DNA of 64,000 nucleotides, taken from assembly GCF_004283755.1 (NCBI RefSeq), contig NZ_SHMH01000004.1, positions 1-64,000 on the forward strand. Reading direction: 5' to 3'. The notes under the pieces are model-generated. The model worked only from the letters and a program-made list of their open reading frames with translations. It had not been told where the DNA came from and did not search any database. The position numbers and the translations under genes are program-made. Shown piece after piece: positions 8,298 to 17,367 of this stretch. The number at the start of each line of letters is the position of its first letter. The stretch's first letter is position 1. The DNA is from Pseudoxanthomonas winnipegensis. GTDB lineage: Bacteria; Pseudomonadota; Gammaproteobacteria; Xanthomonadales; Xanthomonadaceae.

Positions 8298-9686
8298 TTA
8301 CTGCGCCTTGGGCACGCCGATCGCCTTGACGTCGTCGTCGCTCAGGCGGGTATTGGCATCGGCGCTGAGCAGGGCGTTGACGTCCTGCAGGTCGGCCGCG
8401 TCCAGCGTGCCGGCGGCGGCCTCCAGCAGCAGGCGGTTCTGCAGGAAGTTGTACTTGGCCAGCGAGTACTGCTCCTGCGCCGAGACCAGGTTGTTCTGGT
8501 TGGTCAGCACGTCCAGCACGGTGCGCGTGCCCACTTCCAGGCCGACCTGCGAGGCGTCGTAGGCGCTGCGCGCGGAGACCACCGCCGAACGGCGGGCCTC
8601 GATCTCGCTGATGCCGGCCTCCAGCACCTGGTAGGCGTTGCGCGTGTTGCGCACCACCGCGCGGCGCTGCTGTTCGAAGGCATCCTGGGCCGAATCGCGC
8701 TGGGCGACGGCCTGGCGCACCTGCGATTGCGTGGCGCCGCCGGAGAAGATCGGCACGTTCAGGGTCAGACCGATCGAGCGCGAGTCGTACTCGCCACGGC
8801 GCGAACCGTCCGTGCCGGTGTCCGAGTCGCCGCCCCAGTTGGCGCTGCGGCCGTAGCTGCCGCTCAGGCTCAGGGTCGGCAGGTGGCCGGCGCGCGCGGC
8901 GCTGATGCCGGAGTCGGCCGACTGCACCTGCAGCTGCAGCGACTTCAGCTGCGGATTCTGCGCCAGCGCGGTGTCGACCCAGCCATCGGCGCTGTACTGC
9001 GAGGGCAGCTGCGGCTTGAAGTCGTCCGGCAGGCCGCGCAGGTTGGTCACCGGCTGGCCGGTGATCTCGGTCAGGGCCTCGTAGGCGTCCTTGAGCGCGT
9101 TGCGCTGGGTGATGACCGTGGCGCGCGCGCTGTCGTAGGAGGCGCGGGCTTCGTGCACGTCGGTGATCGGGGCCAGGCCCACGTCCAGACGCTTCTGCGC
9201 GTAGTCGAACTGCTTCTGGAACGCGGCCTGCGCGGCCTCGGCCGAGGCCAGCGTCTCGATCGCGATCAGCACGTTGAAGTAGGCCGCCGAGGTGCGCGTG
9301 ATCAGCGAGTCGTTGGCCGAATCCAGGTCGAAATCCGCCGCCTGGCTCAGCGCGCGCTGCGAGTTGACCCGGGCGTAGTCGCCGAAGTTGATCAGGCTCT
9401 GGTTCACCGTCACGGCGTAGTCGCGCGAGCGCGGGCTGTCGATCCACTCGCCGCCATGGGTGACCTTGGAGCTGGAGCGCCCGAGCGAGGCGGTGCCGTT
9501 GACCTGCGGCAGCAGCGTCGCGCGGGCCTGGACCACCCCTTCCTTCTGCGACAGGCGCGCGGCTTCGGCCTGGGCCAGGGTCGGGTCGCCGTTGCGGGCC
9601 ATTTCATAGGTCTGCATCAGGTCGGTGGCCGAGGCGGCCGAGGGCAGCGCCAGCGCGACGGCGAGAACGAGGGGGAGACGGCTCAT
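8298..9686 (-). CDS. tolC: TolC-family outer-membrane efflux protein
   Basis: Encodes 462 residues with an N-terminal Sec signal peptide (MSRLPLVLAVALALPSAASA). TolC proteins form trimeric outer-membrane channels with a periplasmic alpha-barrel for tripartite pumps and type I secretion. The two structural repeats typical of the family are visible, with long amphipathic helices rich in Ala/Gln and strand regions such as IGLTLNVPIFSGG. Position 33 nt downstream of pcm suggests co-transcription, and pcm is in turn downstream of a tetR gene. The TetR protein is a candidate regulator of the group. Confidence 0.9.
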   Translation of the reverse strand: MSRLPLVLAVALALPSAASATDLMQTYEMARNGDPTLAQAEAARLSQKEGVVQARATLLPQVNGTASLGRSSSKVTHGGEWIDSPRSRDYAVTVNQSLINFGDYARVNSQRALSQAADFDLDSANDSLITRTSAAYFNVLIAIETLASAEAAQAAFQKQFDYAQKRLDVGLAPITDVHEARASYDSARATVITQRNALKDAYEALTEITGQPVTNLRGLPDDFKPQLPSQYSADGWVDTALAQNPQLKSLQLQVQSADSGISAARAGHLPTLSLSGSYGRSANWGGDSDTGTDGSRRGEYDSRSIGLTLNVPIFSGGATQSQVRQAVAQRDSAQDAFEQQRRAVVRNTRNAYQVLEAGISEIEARRSAVVSARSAYDASQVGLEVGTRTVLDVLTNQNNLVSAQEQYSLAKYNFLQNRLLLEAAAGTLDAADLQDVNALLSADANTRLSDDDVKAIGVPKAQ

Positions 9687-9719
9687 CGTGGGAGTTCCTT
9701 GAAAGTTTGTGCCAAGCGC

Positions 9720-10379
9720 TTAGAAGACGAACGCAGGGACCGGCGCGGCGCCGACCAGATAACCCAGCGCATCGGTCTCGAACAACGATTCGATGCGCGC
9801 GCCGCTGGTGTCGTTGTGCACCAGCACCGCTTCCATGGCCGGCGAGCGGCCGCGCACCACGAACAGGCATCCACCCGGACGCACCAGTTCCATGAAGCCC
9901 AGCGGCAGGGTGTCCACCGCGGCGGTGATGCAGACCGCGTCGAACTTGCGGTCGGTGGCCCAGGCCAGCGCGTCGGCGGTCTCGATGCGCACGTTGCTGC
10001 CCAGCCCCGCGGCCTGCAGGTTGGCCTGGGCGAAGGCGGCCAGCTCGGGGTGCAGCTCCAGGCTGACCACTTCGCGGCCCAGCGCGGCCAGGCAGGCGGT
10101 GAGAAAGCCGCTGCCGGTGCCGATTTCCAGCACATCCTCGCCGGGCTGCACGTCCAGCGCCTGCAGGACGCGGCCTTCGACCACCGGCTTCATCATGCGC
10201 TGGCCGTGGCCCAGCGGCAGTTCCAGATCGGCATAGGCCACCGCGCGGTGCGCCGGCGGCACGAAGGCCTCGCGCGGCAGGGTGGCCAGCGTGTCCAGGA
10301 CGCGGGGTTCCAGCACGTCCCAGGGACGGATCTGCTGTTCCACCATGTTTTCGCGGGCTTGGGCGTAGTTGATCGTCAT
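9720..10379 (-). CDS. pcm: Protein-L-isoaspartate O-methyltransferase
   Basis: Encodes 219 residues. The enzyme methylates L-isoaspartyl residues in damaged proteins using S-adenosylmethionine, starting repair. The PCMT fold is indicated by ENMVEQQIRPWDV near the N-terminus, the SAM-binding LEIGTGSGFLTACLA around residue 85, and the downstream PLGHGQ / RPGGCL segments. It lies directly upstream of tolC on the same strand. Confidence 0.88.
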   Translation of the reverse strand: MTINYAQARENMVEQQIRPWDVLEPRVLDTLATLPREAFVPPAHRAVAYADLELPLGHGQRMMKPVVEGRVLQALDVQPGEDVLEIGTGSGFLTACLAALGREVVSLELHPELAAFAQANLQAAGLGSNVRIETADALAWATDRKFDAVCITAAVDTLPLGFMELVRPGGCLFVVRGRSPAMEAVLVHNDTSGARIESLFETDALGYLVGAAPVPAFVF

Positions 10380-10533
10380 GGGCGTGCTCGGGGGGCGTGT
10401 CGGTGTACCGGGGCGGGCATTCTAGCGGCGCGCGGCACGGCAGGCGTGCTGAGCATCGCCGCCGCACCCGGGGTGGACGCAGTGCCGGAAGTCACCGGAC
10501 CGGAAGTCATGGCCGGGCCGTGGCGGCTCGGGT

Positions 10534-11205
10534 TCAGCGGCGGGCATAGGCGCGCAGGAACATGTCCACCGTGTTATCCAGGTGACGGTCGATCTCGCCC
10601 GCTTCCAGCCGACCCAGCAGGCCGCACATCATGCGGCCGTAGATTTCGCCCATGAGCAGGGTGAAGAACTGGCGGGCGGCCACGTCGATGTCCTCGATGT
10701 CCAGGTACCCCTGCGCGACCTGTTCGCGCAGCAGCCCGGCGAAGATGTCGTGGGTGCGCTTGGGGCCGGACTCCCAGAAGATCTGGCGCAGGTGCTCGTC
10801 GGCCTGGGTGCTGGCCAGCAGCATGCGGTGGGTATTGATCGCCTGCTCACTGGTGACCATGGCGAAGAAGCCTTCGGCGATCTGCCGCAGCTGCGCGCGC
10901 ACACCGACATCGCCCTGCACCTTGAAAGTGGCATCGGGCAGCAGCTCTTCGCACAGGTTGCGGATCGCCTCGGAGAACAGCGACTCCTTGTCGCCGAAAT
11001 GGCTGTAGACGGTCAGCTTGGACACGCCGGCCTCGGCCGCGATGCGATCCATGCTGACGCCGGCGAAGCCCTCGCGCGCGAACAGCGCCTTGGCCGCCTC
11101 GAGGATCGCCGCGCGCTTGGCCAGGTCCTTGGGACGGCCCGGGCCTGACGGCGTCGTGCTGCGGGAGGAGTCGGAAGACACGGGGAGCGGAGCCTGCGGG
11201 ACCAT
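10534..11205 (-). CDS. TetR/AcrR-family transcriptional regulator
   Basis: Encodes 223 residues. After a Ser/Pro-rich N-terminal extension, a TetR DNA-binding domain covers about residues 28-75, with the helix-turn-helix in SMDRIAAEAGVSKLTVYSHF. The rest is an all-helical ligand/dimerisation domain of the AefR-like type. It is upstream of pcm and tolC on the same strand, with a 154-nt gap. TetR proteins next to tolC often control efflux; that is inference here. Confidence 0.88.
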   Translation of the reverse strand: MVPQAPLPVSSDSSRSTTPSGPGRPKDLAKRAAILEAAKALFAREGFAGVSMDRIAAEAGVSKLTVYSHFGDKESLFSEAIRNLCEELLPDATFKVQGDVGVRAQLRQIAEGFFAMVTSEQAINTHRMLLASTQADEHLRQIFWESGPKRTHDIFAGLLREQVAQGYLDIEDIDVAARQFFTLLMGEIYGRMMCGLLGRLEAGEIDRHLDNTVDMFLRAYARR

Positions 11206-11244
11206 CGCGCAATACTAGACTAGACGGTTCGATATTTACAGTCC

Positions 11245-11268
11245 GGGCGCGCCGTTGCGGGCGCGCCC
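11245..11268 (-). terminator. GC-rich hairpin after the leu operon (distal)
   Basis: A 9-bp perfect stem (GGGCGCGCC at 11245-11253, GGCGCGCCC at 11260-11268) lies between leuB and the tetR start. It is the second of two hairpins downstream of leuB and has no strong T tract. It could act as a backup terminator. Confidence 0.5.
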
Positions 11269-11297
11269 GTCATCGTTGCGTCAGCTTGCCCGACTGC

Positions 11298-11326
11298 CCC
11301 GGGGGCCGGCGGGACCGGCCCCCGGG
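11298..11326 (-). terminator. Terminator-like hairpin at the end of the ilv-leu operon
   Basis: A 12-bp perfect stem (CCCGGGGGCCGG at 11298-11309, CCGGCCCCCGGG at 11315-11326) lies 8 nt beyond the leuB stop. There is no U tract, so it may act as an RNA-stabilising or Rho-assisted terminator. Confidence 0.65.
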
Positions 11327-11333
11327 ACGGGGA

Positions 11334-12416
11334 TCAGGCGCGCAGGCCGGCCGGCTGGCGTTCGAGCTGGGCCAGCACGGCCTCGGTCGCCTGCGCGGTG
11401 CTCAGCGCCTGGCCGGGGCCGGCCAGGTCGGCGGTGAAGGCGCGCGCGTCCAGGGCGGCGTCCACGGCCTGCTCGATGCGCTGGGCCTCGGCTTCCAGCC
11501 CGAGCGAATGGCGCAGCAGCAGTGCGGCCGAGAGGATGGTGGCGTAGGGGTTGGCGATGCCCTTGCCGGCGATGTCCGGGGCCGAGCCATGGATCGGCTC
11601 GTACAGGCCGACCCGGCTCTGGCCGAGCGAGGCCGACGGCAGCAGGCCCAGCGAGCCGGCCAGCATCGAGGCCTCGTCTGTGAGGATGTCGCCGAACATG
11701 TTCTCGGTGACGATCACGTCGTACTCGCGCGGCTTGGACAGCAGGTGCATGGCCATCGAATCGACCAGCTGGTGCTCCAGGGCGATGTCCGGGAACTCCT
11801 CGCGGCCGACCCGCGCGGCCACCTCGCGCCACAGGCGCGAGGTCTCCAGCACGTTGGCCTTGTCCACCGAGGTGACCTTGCCGCGGCGCGCGCGGGCCAG
11901 GCCGAAGGCGCTGCGCAGCACCCGCTCCACCTCGGCCACCGAATAGCTGCACAGATCGCTGGCCGCTTCGGCGGTGCGGGTCTTGTCGCCGAAATAGATG
12001 CCGCCGGTCAGCTCGCGCACCACCACGATGTCCACGCCGGCCAGCAGGTGCGGCTTGATCGGCGAGGCGTCCAGCGCGGCCGGGTGCGGCCGCACCGGGC
12101 GCAGGTTGGCGAACAGGCCTAGCGCCTTGCGGATCGCCAGCAGGCCCTGCTCGGGCCGGATCTTGGCGTTGGGGTCGGACCACTTGGGCCCGCCGACCGC
12201 GCCCAGCAGCACCGCGTCGGCCTGCTGGCAGGCGAGGGTGGTGGCCTCGGGCAGCGGCACCCCGTGGCGGTCGATGGCGATCCCGCCGATGTCGTGCTCG
12301 GCGAAGCTGAAGTCATGGCCGTGCTGTTGGGCCACGGCCTTGAGGACGGCGACGGCCGCGGCGGCCACTTCCGGGCCGATGCCGTCGCCGGGCAGGACGA
12401 CGATGTCAGCGTGCAT
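11334..12416 (-). CDS. leuB: 3-isopropylmalate dehydrogenase LeuB
   Basis: Encodes 360 residues from ATG 12416. It oxidises and decarboxylates 3-isopropylmalate to 2-oxoisocaproate with NAD+, the third leucine-specific step. The [11 protein letters not shown] start and the [15 protein letters not shown] signature with downstream [14 protein letters not shown] are diagnostic. It is the last gene of the ilv-leu operon; its start overlaps the leuD stop by 11 nt and it is followed by two GC-rich hairpins. Confidence 0.96.
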   Translation of the reverse strand: MHADIVVLPGDGIGPEVAAAAVAVLKAVAQQHGHDFSFAEHDIGGIAIDRHGVPLPEATTLACQQADAVLLGAVGGPKWSDPNAKIRPEQGLLAIRKALGLFANLRPVRPHPAALDASPIKPHLLAGVDIVVVRELTGGIYFGDKTRTAEAASDLCSYSVAEVERVLRSAFGLARARRGKVTSVDKANVLETSRLWREVAARVGREEFPDIALEHQLVDSMAMHLLSKPREYDVIVTENMFGDILTDEASMLAGSLGLLPSASLGQSRVGLYEPIHGSAPDIAGKGIANPYATILSAALLLRHSLGLEAEAQRIEQAVDAALDARAFTADLAGPGQALSTAQATEAVLAQLERQPAGLRA

Positions 12417-12984
12417 GGGCGGCCTCGTAGCGGGCGATGTCGGGGACGCGGGCCAGCAGATAGCCCAGCTGGTCGACGCCTTCGAGCAGGCAGGTCTGCG
12501 AGAAGCCGTCCAGCGGGAACGCATAGACGCGCCCGTCCGGCGTGCGCAGCTCGCGCGCGGCCACATCGATGGTCAGCTCGTCGTCGGGACGCTCCATCAG
12601 CGTCTGCACGTCGGCCTCGGCCAGTACCACCGGCAGCAGGCCGTTCTTGAGGCTGTTGCCGCGGAAGATGTCGGCGATCTCGCTGGACACCACGGCCTGC
12701 AGGCCTAAGTCGGTCAGCGCCCAGGGCGCGTGCTCGCGCGAGGAGCCGCAGCCGAAGTTGCGCCCGGCCAGCAGGATCGAACGCCCGGCGTTGTGCGGCT
12801 GGTTGAAGGCGAAGTCCGGGTTGGGCGTGCCGTCGGCCTTCCAGCGCCAGTCGTTGAAGGCGTTGCGACCCAGGCCGGCGCGCTCGGTGGTGGACAAGAA
12901 GCGCGCCGGAATGATCTGGTCGGTGTCGATGTTGGTCGAACGCAGCACGACGGCCCTGGAGGTGATGGTGCGGATACCTGCCAT
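12406..12984 (-). CDS. leuD: 3-isopropylmalate dehydratase small subunit LeuD
   Basis: Encodes 192 residues, slightly shorter than the ~200 of the E. coli protein. With LeuC it isomerises 2- to 3-isopropylmalate. Family segments are [13 protein letters not shown] and [15 protein letters not shown]. The start at 12984 shares one base with the orf64 stop (TGATG), implying coupled translation; its own stop overlaps leuB. Unusually, a 64-codon frame separates it from leuC. Confidence 0.95.
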   Translation of the reverse strand: MAGIRTITSRAVVLRSTNIDTDQIIPARFLSTTERAGLGRNAFNDWRWKADGTPNPDFAFNQPHNAGRSILLAGRNFGCGSSREHAPWALTDLGLQAVVSSEIADIFRGNSLKNGLLPVVLAEADVQTLMERPDDELTIDVAARELRTPDGRVYAFPLDGFSQTCLLEGVDQLGYLLARVPDIARYEAAHAR

Positions 12985-13178
12985 CACGCGGCCTCCTCGC
13001 TGCCGCCCAGCGCGAAATCGGCCGGCACGTCGGTGACCTCGGCGGCGGGCAGCGCCTCGGGCGCGGGCGCGTCCTGGCGCGGGCGCAGCGGCGTGTCGCG
13101 CACGCTGCGGGCCAGCGCGCTGGCCACCGTGGCGGTGAAGGCCACGTGCGCGGCCTGGTTGGATTCGGGACTGGGCAT
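12984..13178 (-). CDS. Small protein (orf64) wedged between leuC and leuD
   Basis: Encodes 64 residues: Ala/Pro-rich, acidic toward the C-terminus, no cysteine, no evident signal or membrane helix. No family is recognised. It fills the leuC-leuD gap exactly: its ATG shares a base with the leuC TGA (TGATG at 13178) and its TGA shares a base with the leuD ATG (TGATG at 12984). This arrangement strongly suggests translation as part of the operon. It may be a small subunit-associated factor or merely a translational bridge; neither is shown. Confidence 0.65.
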   Translation of the reverse strand: MPSPESNQAAHVAFTATVASALARSVRDTPLRPRQDAPAPEALPAAEVTDVPADFALGGSEEAA

Positions 13179-14608
13179 CAGGCCACTTCCTTGGATTCGG
13201 TTGCTGCGAACAGATCACGCACATCGCTGACGCGGCCGTTGACCGCGGCCCAGGCCGCGCTCAGCGGCGAGGCGAGCAGGGTACGCGAGCCGGGGCCCTG
13301 GCGGCCCTCGAAATTGCGGTTGGAGGTGGACACGGCCAGCTCGCCCGGCGCCACCAGATCGCCGTTCATGGCGATGCACATCGAGCAGCCCGGCTCGCGC
13401 CACTGCGCGCCGGCGGCGCGCACGATGGCGTCGATGCCCTCGGCCTCGGCCTGGCGCTTGACGATCTCCGAGCCCGGCACCACCAGCATGCGCACGCCCT
13501 CGGCGACCTTGCGCCCGGCCAGCACGCGGGCGACCTCGCGCATGTCGCGCAGGCGGCCGTTGGTGCACGAGCCGACGAACACCACGTCGACCTTGGCGCC
13601 TTCCACGCGCTCGCCCGCATGGAAGCCCATGTAGTCCAGGCCCTTCTGCGCGGCCGCGTCGTTGGCGGCGGGGATGGCCGCATCGACCGCGATCGCAGTG
13701 CCCGGGTGCGTGCCCCAGGTCAGGGTCGGGCGGATGTCGGCCGCGTCGATCACCACTTCGGCATCGAAACGCGCGCCCGCATCGCTGCGCAGGGTCTTCC
13801 AGTAGGCGACCGCGGCGTCGAAGTCGGCGCCCTTGGGCCCACGCGTGGTCTCCGCGACATAGTCGAAGGTGATCTGGTCGGGCGCGACCATGCCGGCGCG
13901 CGCGCCGGCCTCGATGGACATGTTGCACAGGGTCATGCGCTGCTCCATGTCCATCGCCTCGATGGTCGAGCCGCGGAACTCCAGCACATGGCCGGTGCCG
14001 CCGTTGACCCCGATCACCCCGATGATGTGCAGCACCACATCCTTGGCGCCCACGCCCGGGGCCAGCGGCCCGTAGACCGTGATCGACATGGTCCGCGGCT
14101 TGCGCTGCAGCAGGCACTGGGTGGCCAGCACGTGGCCGACCTCGCTGGTGCCGATGCCGAAGGCCAGCGCGCCGAAGGCGCCGTGCGTGGAGGTGTGGCT
14201 GTCGCCGCAGACGATGGTCATGCCGGGCTGGGTGAAGCCCTGCTCGGGGGCGATGACGTGGACGATGCCGCGGTTGGCCGAGGCCATGTCGAACAGCTCG
14301 ATGCCGTACTGCGCGCAGTTGGCTTCCAGCGTCTGCACCTGCTTCTCGGCCGCGGCGGTGTAGTAGGGCAGCCGACCATCGGCGCCGGCCGGCAGGGTCG
14401 GCGTGGAATGGTCCATCGTGGCCTTGGTCCGGTCCGGGCGACGCGGCGCCAGGCCGCGCGCGCGCAGCTCGGTGAAGGCCTGCGGCGAGGTGACCTCGTG
14501 GATCAGGTGCAGGTCGATGTACAGCACCGCCGGGGCGGTGTCGCTTTCGGGGACCACGACATGCGCGTCCCACAGCTTGTCGAACAACGTACGGGGGGCG
14601 GAACTCAT
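13178..14608 (-). CDS. leuC: 3-isopropylmalate dehydratase large subunit LeuC
   Basis: Encodes 476 residues. The aconitase-fold catalytic subunit carries the 4Fe-4S cluster; ligands are the Cys in FVGSCTNGR and the CxxC in EPGCSMC. Substrate-binding segments include [24 protein letters not shown]. The ATG at 14608 overlaps the stop of the preceding methyltransferase by four bases (ATGA), and its stop overlaps orf64. It acts with LeuD in the second leucine step. Confidence 0.96.
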   Translation of the reverse strand: MSSAPRTLFDKLWDAHVVVPESDTAPAVLYIDLHLIHEVTSPQAFTELRARGLAPRRPDRTKATMDHSTPTLPAGADGRLPYYTAAAEKQVQTLEANCAQYGIELFDMASANRGIVHVIAPEQGFTQPGMTIVCGDSHTSTHGAFGALAFGIGTSEVGHVLATQCLLQRKPRTMSITVYGPLAPGVGAKDVVLHIIGVIGVNGGTGHVLEFRGSTIEAMDMEQRMTLCNMSIEAGARAGMVAPDQITFDYVAETTRGPKGADFDAAVAYWKTLRSDAGARFDAEVVIDAADIRPTLTWGTHPGTAIAVDAAIPAANDAAAQKGLDYMGFHAGERVEGAKVDVVFVGSCTNGRLRDMREVARVLAGRKVAEGVRMLVVPGSEIVKRQAEAEGIDAIVRAAGAQWREPGCSMCIAMNGDLVAPGELAVSTSNRNFEGRQGPGSRTLLASPLSAAWAAVNGRVSDVRDLFAATESKEVA

Positions 14609-15414
14609 TGCGGATGGCCTTGCGTTGAATGCGGGGTCGGGGAGCGGCGCGCGCTGAAGCGCAGGCGCACGTAATCGGCATGCCACTGGCCGGCGGCATC
14701 GCACAGCGCCGGGCGCAGCAGCGCCTCGGTGTCGGCCAGCACGCGGCTGCGGGTGTCGGCGTTAAGGCCGCTCAGGAAGGGATCGGCGAAGGTCTGCAGC
14801 CAGCCGGTGATGCCGGTGGGCAGCGGCGTCGGGCGCGGGATCAGCGCGATCTGCACGACCTCGAAGCCATGCTGCGCCAGCCGCGCGGCGTATTCCTCGG
14901 CCGTGGGGAAGAACCAGGCGAAGGCCGGCGCGCCGGCGCCGTTGGCCTGCAGCGCCGCGCGCAGCGCGGTGGTGATCGCCGCCACGTTGCCATGGCCGCC
15001 GAACTCGGCGACGAAGCGCCCGCCGGGCTTGAGCGCGCGCCGCACGCCGGCCAGCACCGCGTCGGGCTGGCGCATCCAGTGCAGCGCGGCGTTGCTGAAG
15101 ACCGCATCGAAGTCGCCCTCGAAGGTCAGGGCGTGCCCGTCCATCACGCGCGCATCGATGCCGCGTTCGACCGCAGCGGCGACCAGCTCGGGCGAGGCAT
15201 CCACACCCACCACGTCCGCACCGGCCTGGACCAGCTGCGCGGTCAGTACGCCGTCGCCGCAGCCCAGATCGAGGATGCGCTCGCCGGGCCGGGCATCGAG
15301 CAGCGCCGACACCGAGGCGCCCAGCGCCGGGACGAAGCCTGCGTTGCGCGCGTAGCGGGCCGCATCCCAGGCCTGGCCTGCCGCGGCAGCGGCGGGGTGC
15401 GTCGCCGGGTTCAT
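14605..15414 (-). CDS. Class I SAM methyltransferase inside the leu operon (Tam-like)
   Basis: Encodes 269 residues with a Rossmann-type methyltransferase domain: motif [10 protein letters not shown] (47-55), motif II acidic VVGVDASPE (68-76), motif [11 protein letters not shown] and motif VI LKPGGRF. The FSNAALHWM segment and the later ITGWLQTF region resemble trans-aconitate methyltransferases, which act on tricarboxylates. It overlaps leuA upstream and leuC downstream by ATGA, so it is an integral member of the operon. Yeast Tmt1, a related enzyme, methylates trans-aconitate and 3-isopropylmalate. A role on an isopropylmalate-type metabolite is therefore a reasoned guess. Confidence 0.85.
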   Translation of the reverse strand: MNPATHPAAAAAGQAWDAARYARNAGFVPALGASVSALLDARPGERILDLGCGDGVLTAQLVQAGADVVGVDASPELVAAAVERGIDARVMDGHALTFEGDFDAVFSNAALHWMRQPDAVLAGVRRALKPGGRFVAEFGGHGNVAAITTALRAALQANGAGAPAFAWFFPTAEEYAARLAQHGFEVVQIALIPRPTPLPTGITGWLQTFADPFLSGLNADTRSRVLADTEALLRPALCDAAGQWHADYVRLRFSARRSPTPHSTQGHPQ

Positions 15415-16973
15415 GCCGCGGCGGCTTCGCTCGGCGCCGGGGCGTGCTGGCGCTGGCGCAGCAGGCGGTTGGCCACGTCCAGCCAGGCCAGCGCGCTGGC
15501 CTCGATGATGTCCTTGGACGTGCCGGTGCCTTCGTATTCCAGGCCGTCGGCGCGGACCGACAGGCTGGCCTCGCCGCGCGCGTCGGCACCGATGCCCACG
15601 CTGTGCACCTGGTAGCTGTCCAGCTCCAGCTTGACGCCGGTGGCGGCCGAGAGCGCGCCGAACAGCGCGTCGACCGGGCCATTGCCCTGCGCGGTCTCGG
15701 CCACGCGGTTGCCTTCCGGATCGGACAGTTCGACCAGCGCGTTGGCGCGGCCGCCGACATCGGAGATGGTCATCGAGGCCAGGCGATAGCCGTCGCTGAC
15801 CGCGGCGTCCTGCATCAGCATCTGCAGGTCGGCATCGCCGACCACGCGCTGGCGCTCGCACAGGCCCTTGAACTGCTCGAACACCAGCTTCAGCTCGTCC
15901 TCTTCCAGCAGATAGCCCAGCGCGCGCAGGCGCGCATCGACCGCGGCGCGGCCGCTGTGGCGGCCCAGCACCATCTGCGTGTCCGGCCAGCCCACGTCCT
16001 GCGGCCGCATGATCTCGTAGGTGCCGCGGTGGCGCAGCATGCCGTGCTGGTGGATGCCCGACTCGTGGGCGAAGGCATTGGTGCCGACCACCGCCTTGTT
16101 GCGCTGGACCGGCATGCCGATCAGGCGCTGCAGCAACTGCGAGGTCGGCACGATGCGCGGGGTCTGGATGCCGGTGTCCAAGCCGTAGAAGGCGTTGCGG
16201 ACCTTCAGCGCCATGGCGATCTCCTCGATGGCGCAGTTGCCCGCGCGCTCGCCGATGCCGTTGATGCTGCCCTCGATCTGGCGCGCGCCGGCCTCGGCGG
16301 CGGCCAGCGAGTTGGCCACCGCCAGGCCCAGGTCGTTGTGGCAGTGCGCGCTGAAGATCACCTTGTCGGCACCGTTGATGTCGGCCGCGCCGGCGATCAC
16401 CCGGCGGAACATGTCGCCGATCTCCTCCGGGGTGGTGAAGCCGACGGTATCGGGCAGGTTGATGGTCCGCGCGCCGGCGGCGATGGCGGTGCGGGCGACC
16501 TCGATCAGGTAGTCGATCTCGGTGCGGGTGGCATCCTCGGCGGAGAACTCCACGTCATCGACATAGCCGCGCGCCAGGGTCACGTGCCGGTGCACCGACT
16601 CGAGCACCTGCTCCTTGCTCATGCGCAGCTTGTGCTCGCGGTGCAGCGGGCTGGTGGACAAAAAGACGTGCAGGCGCGGGTTGGCGGCCGCTTCCAGCGC
16701 GCGGGCGGAAATCTCGATGTCGCCGGCCAGGCAGCGCGACAGCACCGCCAGGGTCGGCGTGCGCACTTCGCGGCCGATCAGGGCCATGGCCTGGCGGTCG
16801 GATTCGGAGCTGGCCGGGAAGCCGGTCTCGATGATGTCCACGCCCAGCTCGGCCAGGGCGCGGGCCATGACCACCTTCTGCTGCGGGGACATGCTGCAGC
16901 CCGGGGACTGCTCGCCATCGCGCAGGGTGGTGTCGAAAATTCGGACGGTGTCGGTGGATACGGCGGTGTTCAT
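15411..16973 (-). CDS. leuA: 2-isopropylmalate synthase LeuA
   Basis: Encodes 520 residues. It condenses acetyl-CoA with 2-oxoisovalerate, the committed step to leucine. The TIM-barrel has [16 protein letters not shown] near the N-terminus and the metal ligands in [10 protein letters not shown]. The linker and C-terminal regulatory domain (leucine feedback) are present, with [15 protein letters not shown] and [10 protein letters not shown]. The start ATG overlaps the stop of a 45-codon frame (ATGA), with GAGGA nine bases upstream. The end overlaps the methyltransferase start by ATGA. Confidence 0.96.
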   Translation of the reverse strand: MNTAVSTDTVRIFDTTLRDGEQSPGCSMSPQQKVVMARALAELGVDIIETGFPASSESDRQAMALIGREVRTPTLAVLSRCLAGDIEISARALEAAANPRLHVFLSTSPLHREHKLRMSKEQVLESVHRHVTLARGYVDDVEFSAEDATRTEIDYLIEVARTAIAAGARTINLPDTVGFTTPEEIGDMFRRVIAGAADINGADKVIFSAHCHNDLGLAVANSLAAAEAGARQIEGSINGIGERAGNCAIEEIAMALKVRNAFYGLDTGIQTPRIVPTSQLLQRLIGMPVQRNKAVVGTNAFAHESGIHQHGMLRHRGTYEIMRPQDVGWPDTQMVLGRHSGRAAVDARLRALGYLLEEDELKLVFEQFKGLCERQRVVGDADLQMLMQDAAVSDGYRLASMTISDVGGRANALVELSDPEGNRVAETAQGNGPVDALFGALSAATGVKLELDSYQVHSVGIGADARGEASLSVRADGLEYEGTGTSKDIIEASALAWLDVANRLLRQRQHAPAPSEAAAA

Positions 16974-17107
16974 ACGAAGGGATCCTCTACGGCGACGGCC
17001 GTGCGGATGGCCGTGGGACGGCGCGGGGTCTGGAAGGCAATGCGGCGTGCGGCGCGGCGCGCGGGGCGCGGCGCCAACGGGACGGAAAGGGCGAGGGCGA
17101 GGATCAT
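16970..17107 (-). CDS. 45-codon frame (orf45) filling the ilvM-leuA gap
   Basis: A short frame reading [18 protein letters not shown] and then an Arg/Ala/Pro-rich stretch ending VEDPFV fills the whole interval between ilvM and leuA. Its ATG overlaps the ilvM TGA (ATGA at 17104-17107) and its TGA overlaps the leuA ATG (ATGA at 16970-16973). GGGGTG precedes the start. No homology is recognised. It may be a translated microprotein or a reading bridge that keeps ribosomes flowing to leuA. The Leu-rich opening hints at a leader peptide, but no terminator hairpin follows it. Confidence 0.5.
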   Translation of the reverse strand: MILALALSVPLAPRPARRAARRIAFQTPRRPTAIRTAVAVEDPFV

Positions 17108-17367
17108 GCCGCCACCCCGGTCACGGCCGCGGCCGGCGGGTCGATGCAGATGGCGACCGACTCGCAGTCGTACACCTTCTCCAACTGATGGCGCAGCGTC
17201 TCCATCGGACGGGTGCCCTCGATGTGCATGCCCAGCTCCCAGCGGCCATCGGCGCGCGGCACGGCATGCACCGCGCGCGGGGCGAAGCCGCGGCGCTCGA
17301 CCATGCCGATCACGCGCACCAGGGCGCCCTCGGCCGGGCTCACGATCAGATCAAGCCGGTATTGCAT
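17104..17367 (-). CDS. ilvM: Acetolactate synthase small subunit (IlvM-type, ACT domain)
   Basis: Encodes 87 residues, the size of a single-ACT small subunit of the IlvM type. [24 protein letters not shown] is the ACT start and MHIEG the conserved strand. It activates the IlvG catalytic subunit. It overlaps the ilvG stop by 17 nt. Confidence 0.88.
   Translation of the reverse strand: MQYRLDLIVSPAEGALVRVIGMVERRGFAPRAVHAVPRADGRWELGMHIEGTRPMETLRHQLEKVYDCESVAICIDPPAAAVTGVAA

Noticed and set aside
16974..17103. Second attenuator in front of leuA
   Set aside because: The interval encodes a Leu-rich short frame but there is no stable terminator hairpin with a U tract between it and leuA.
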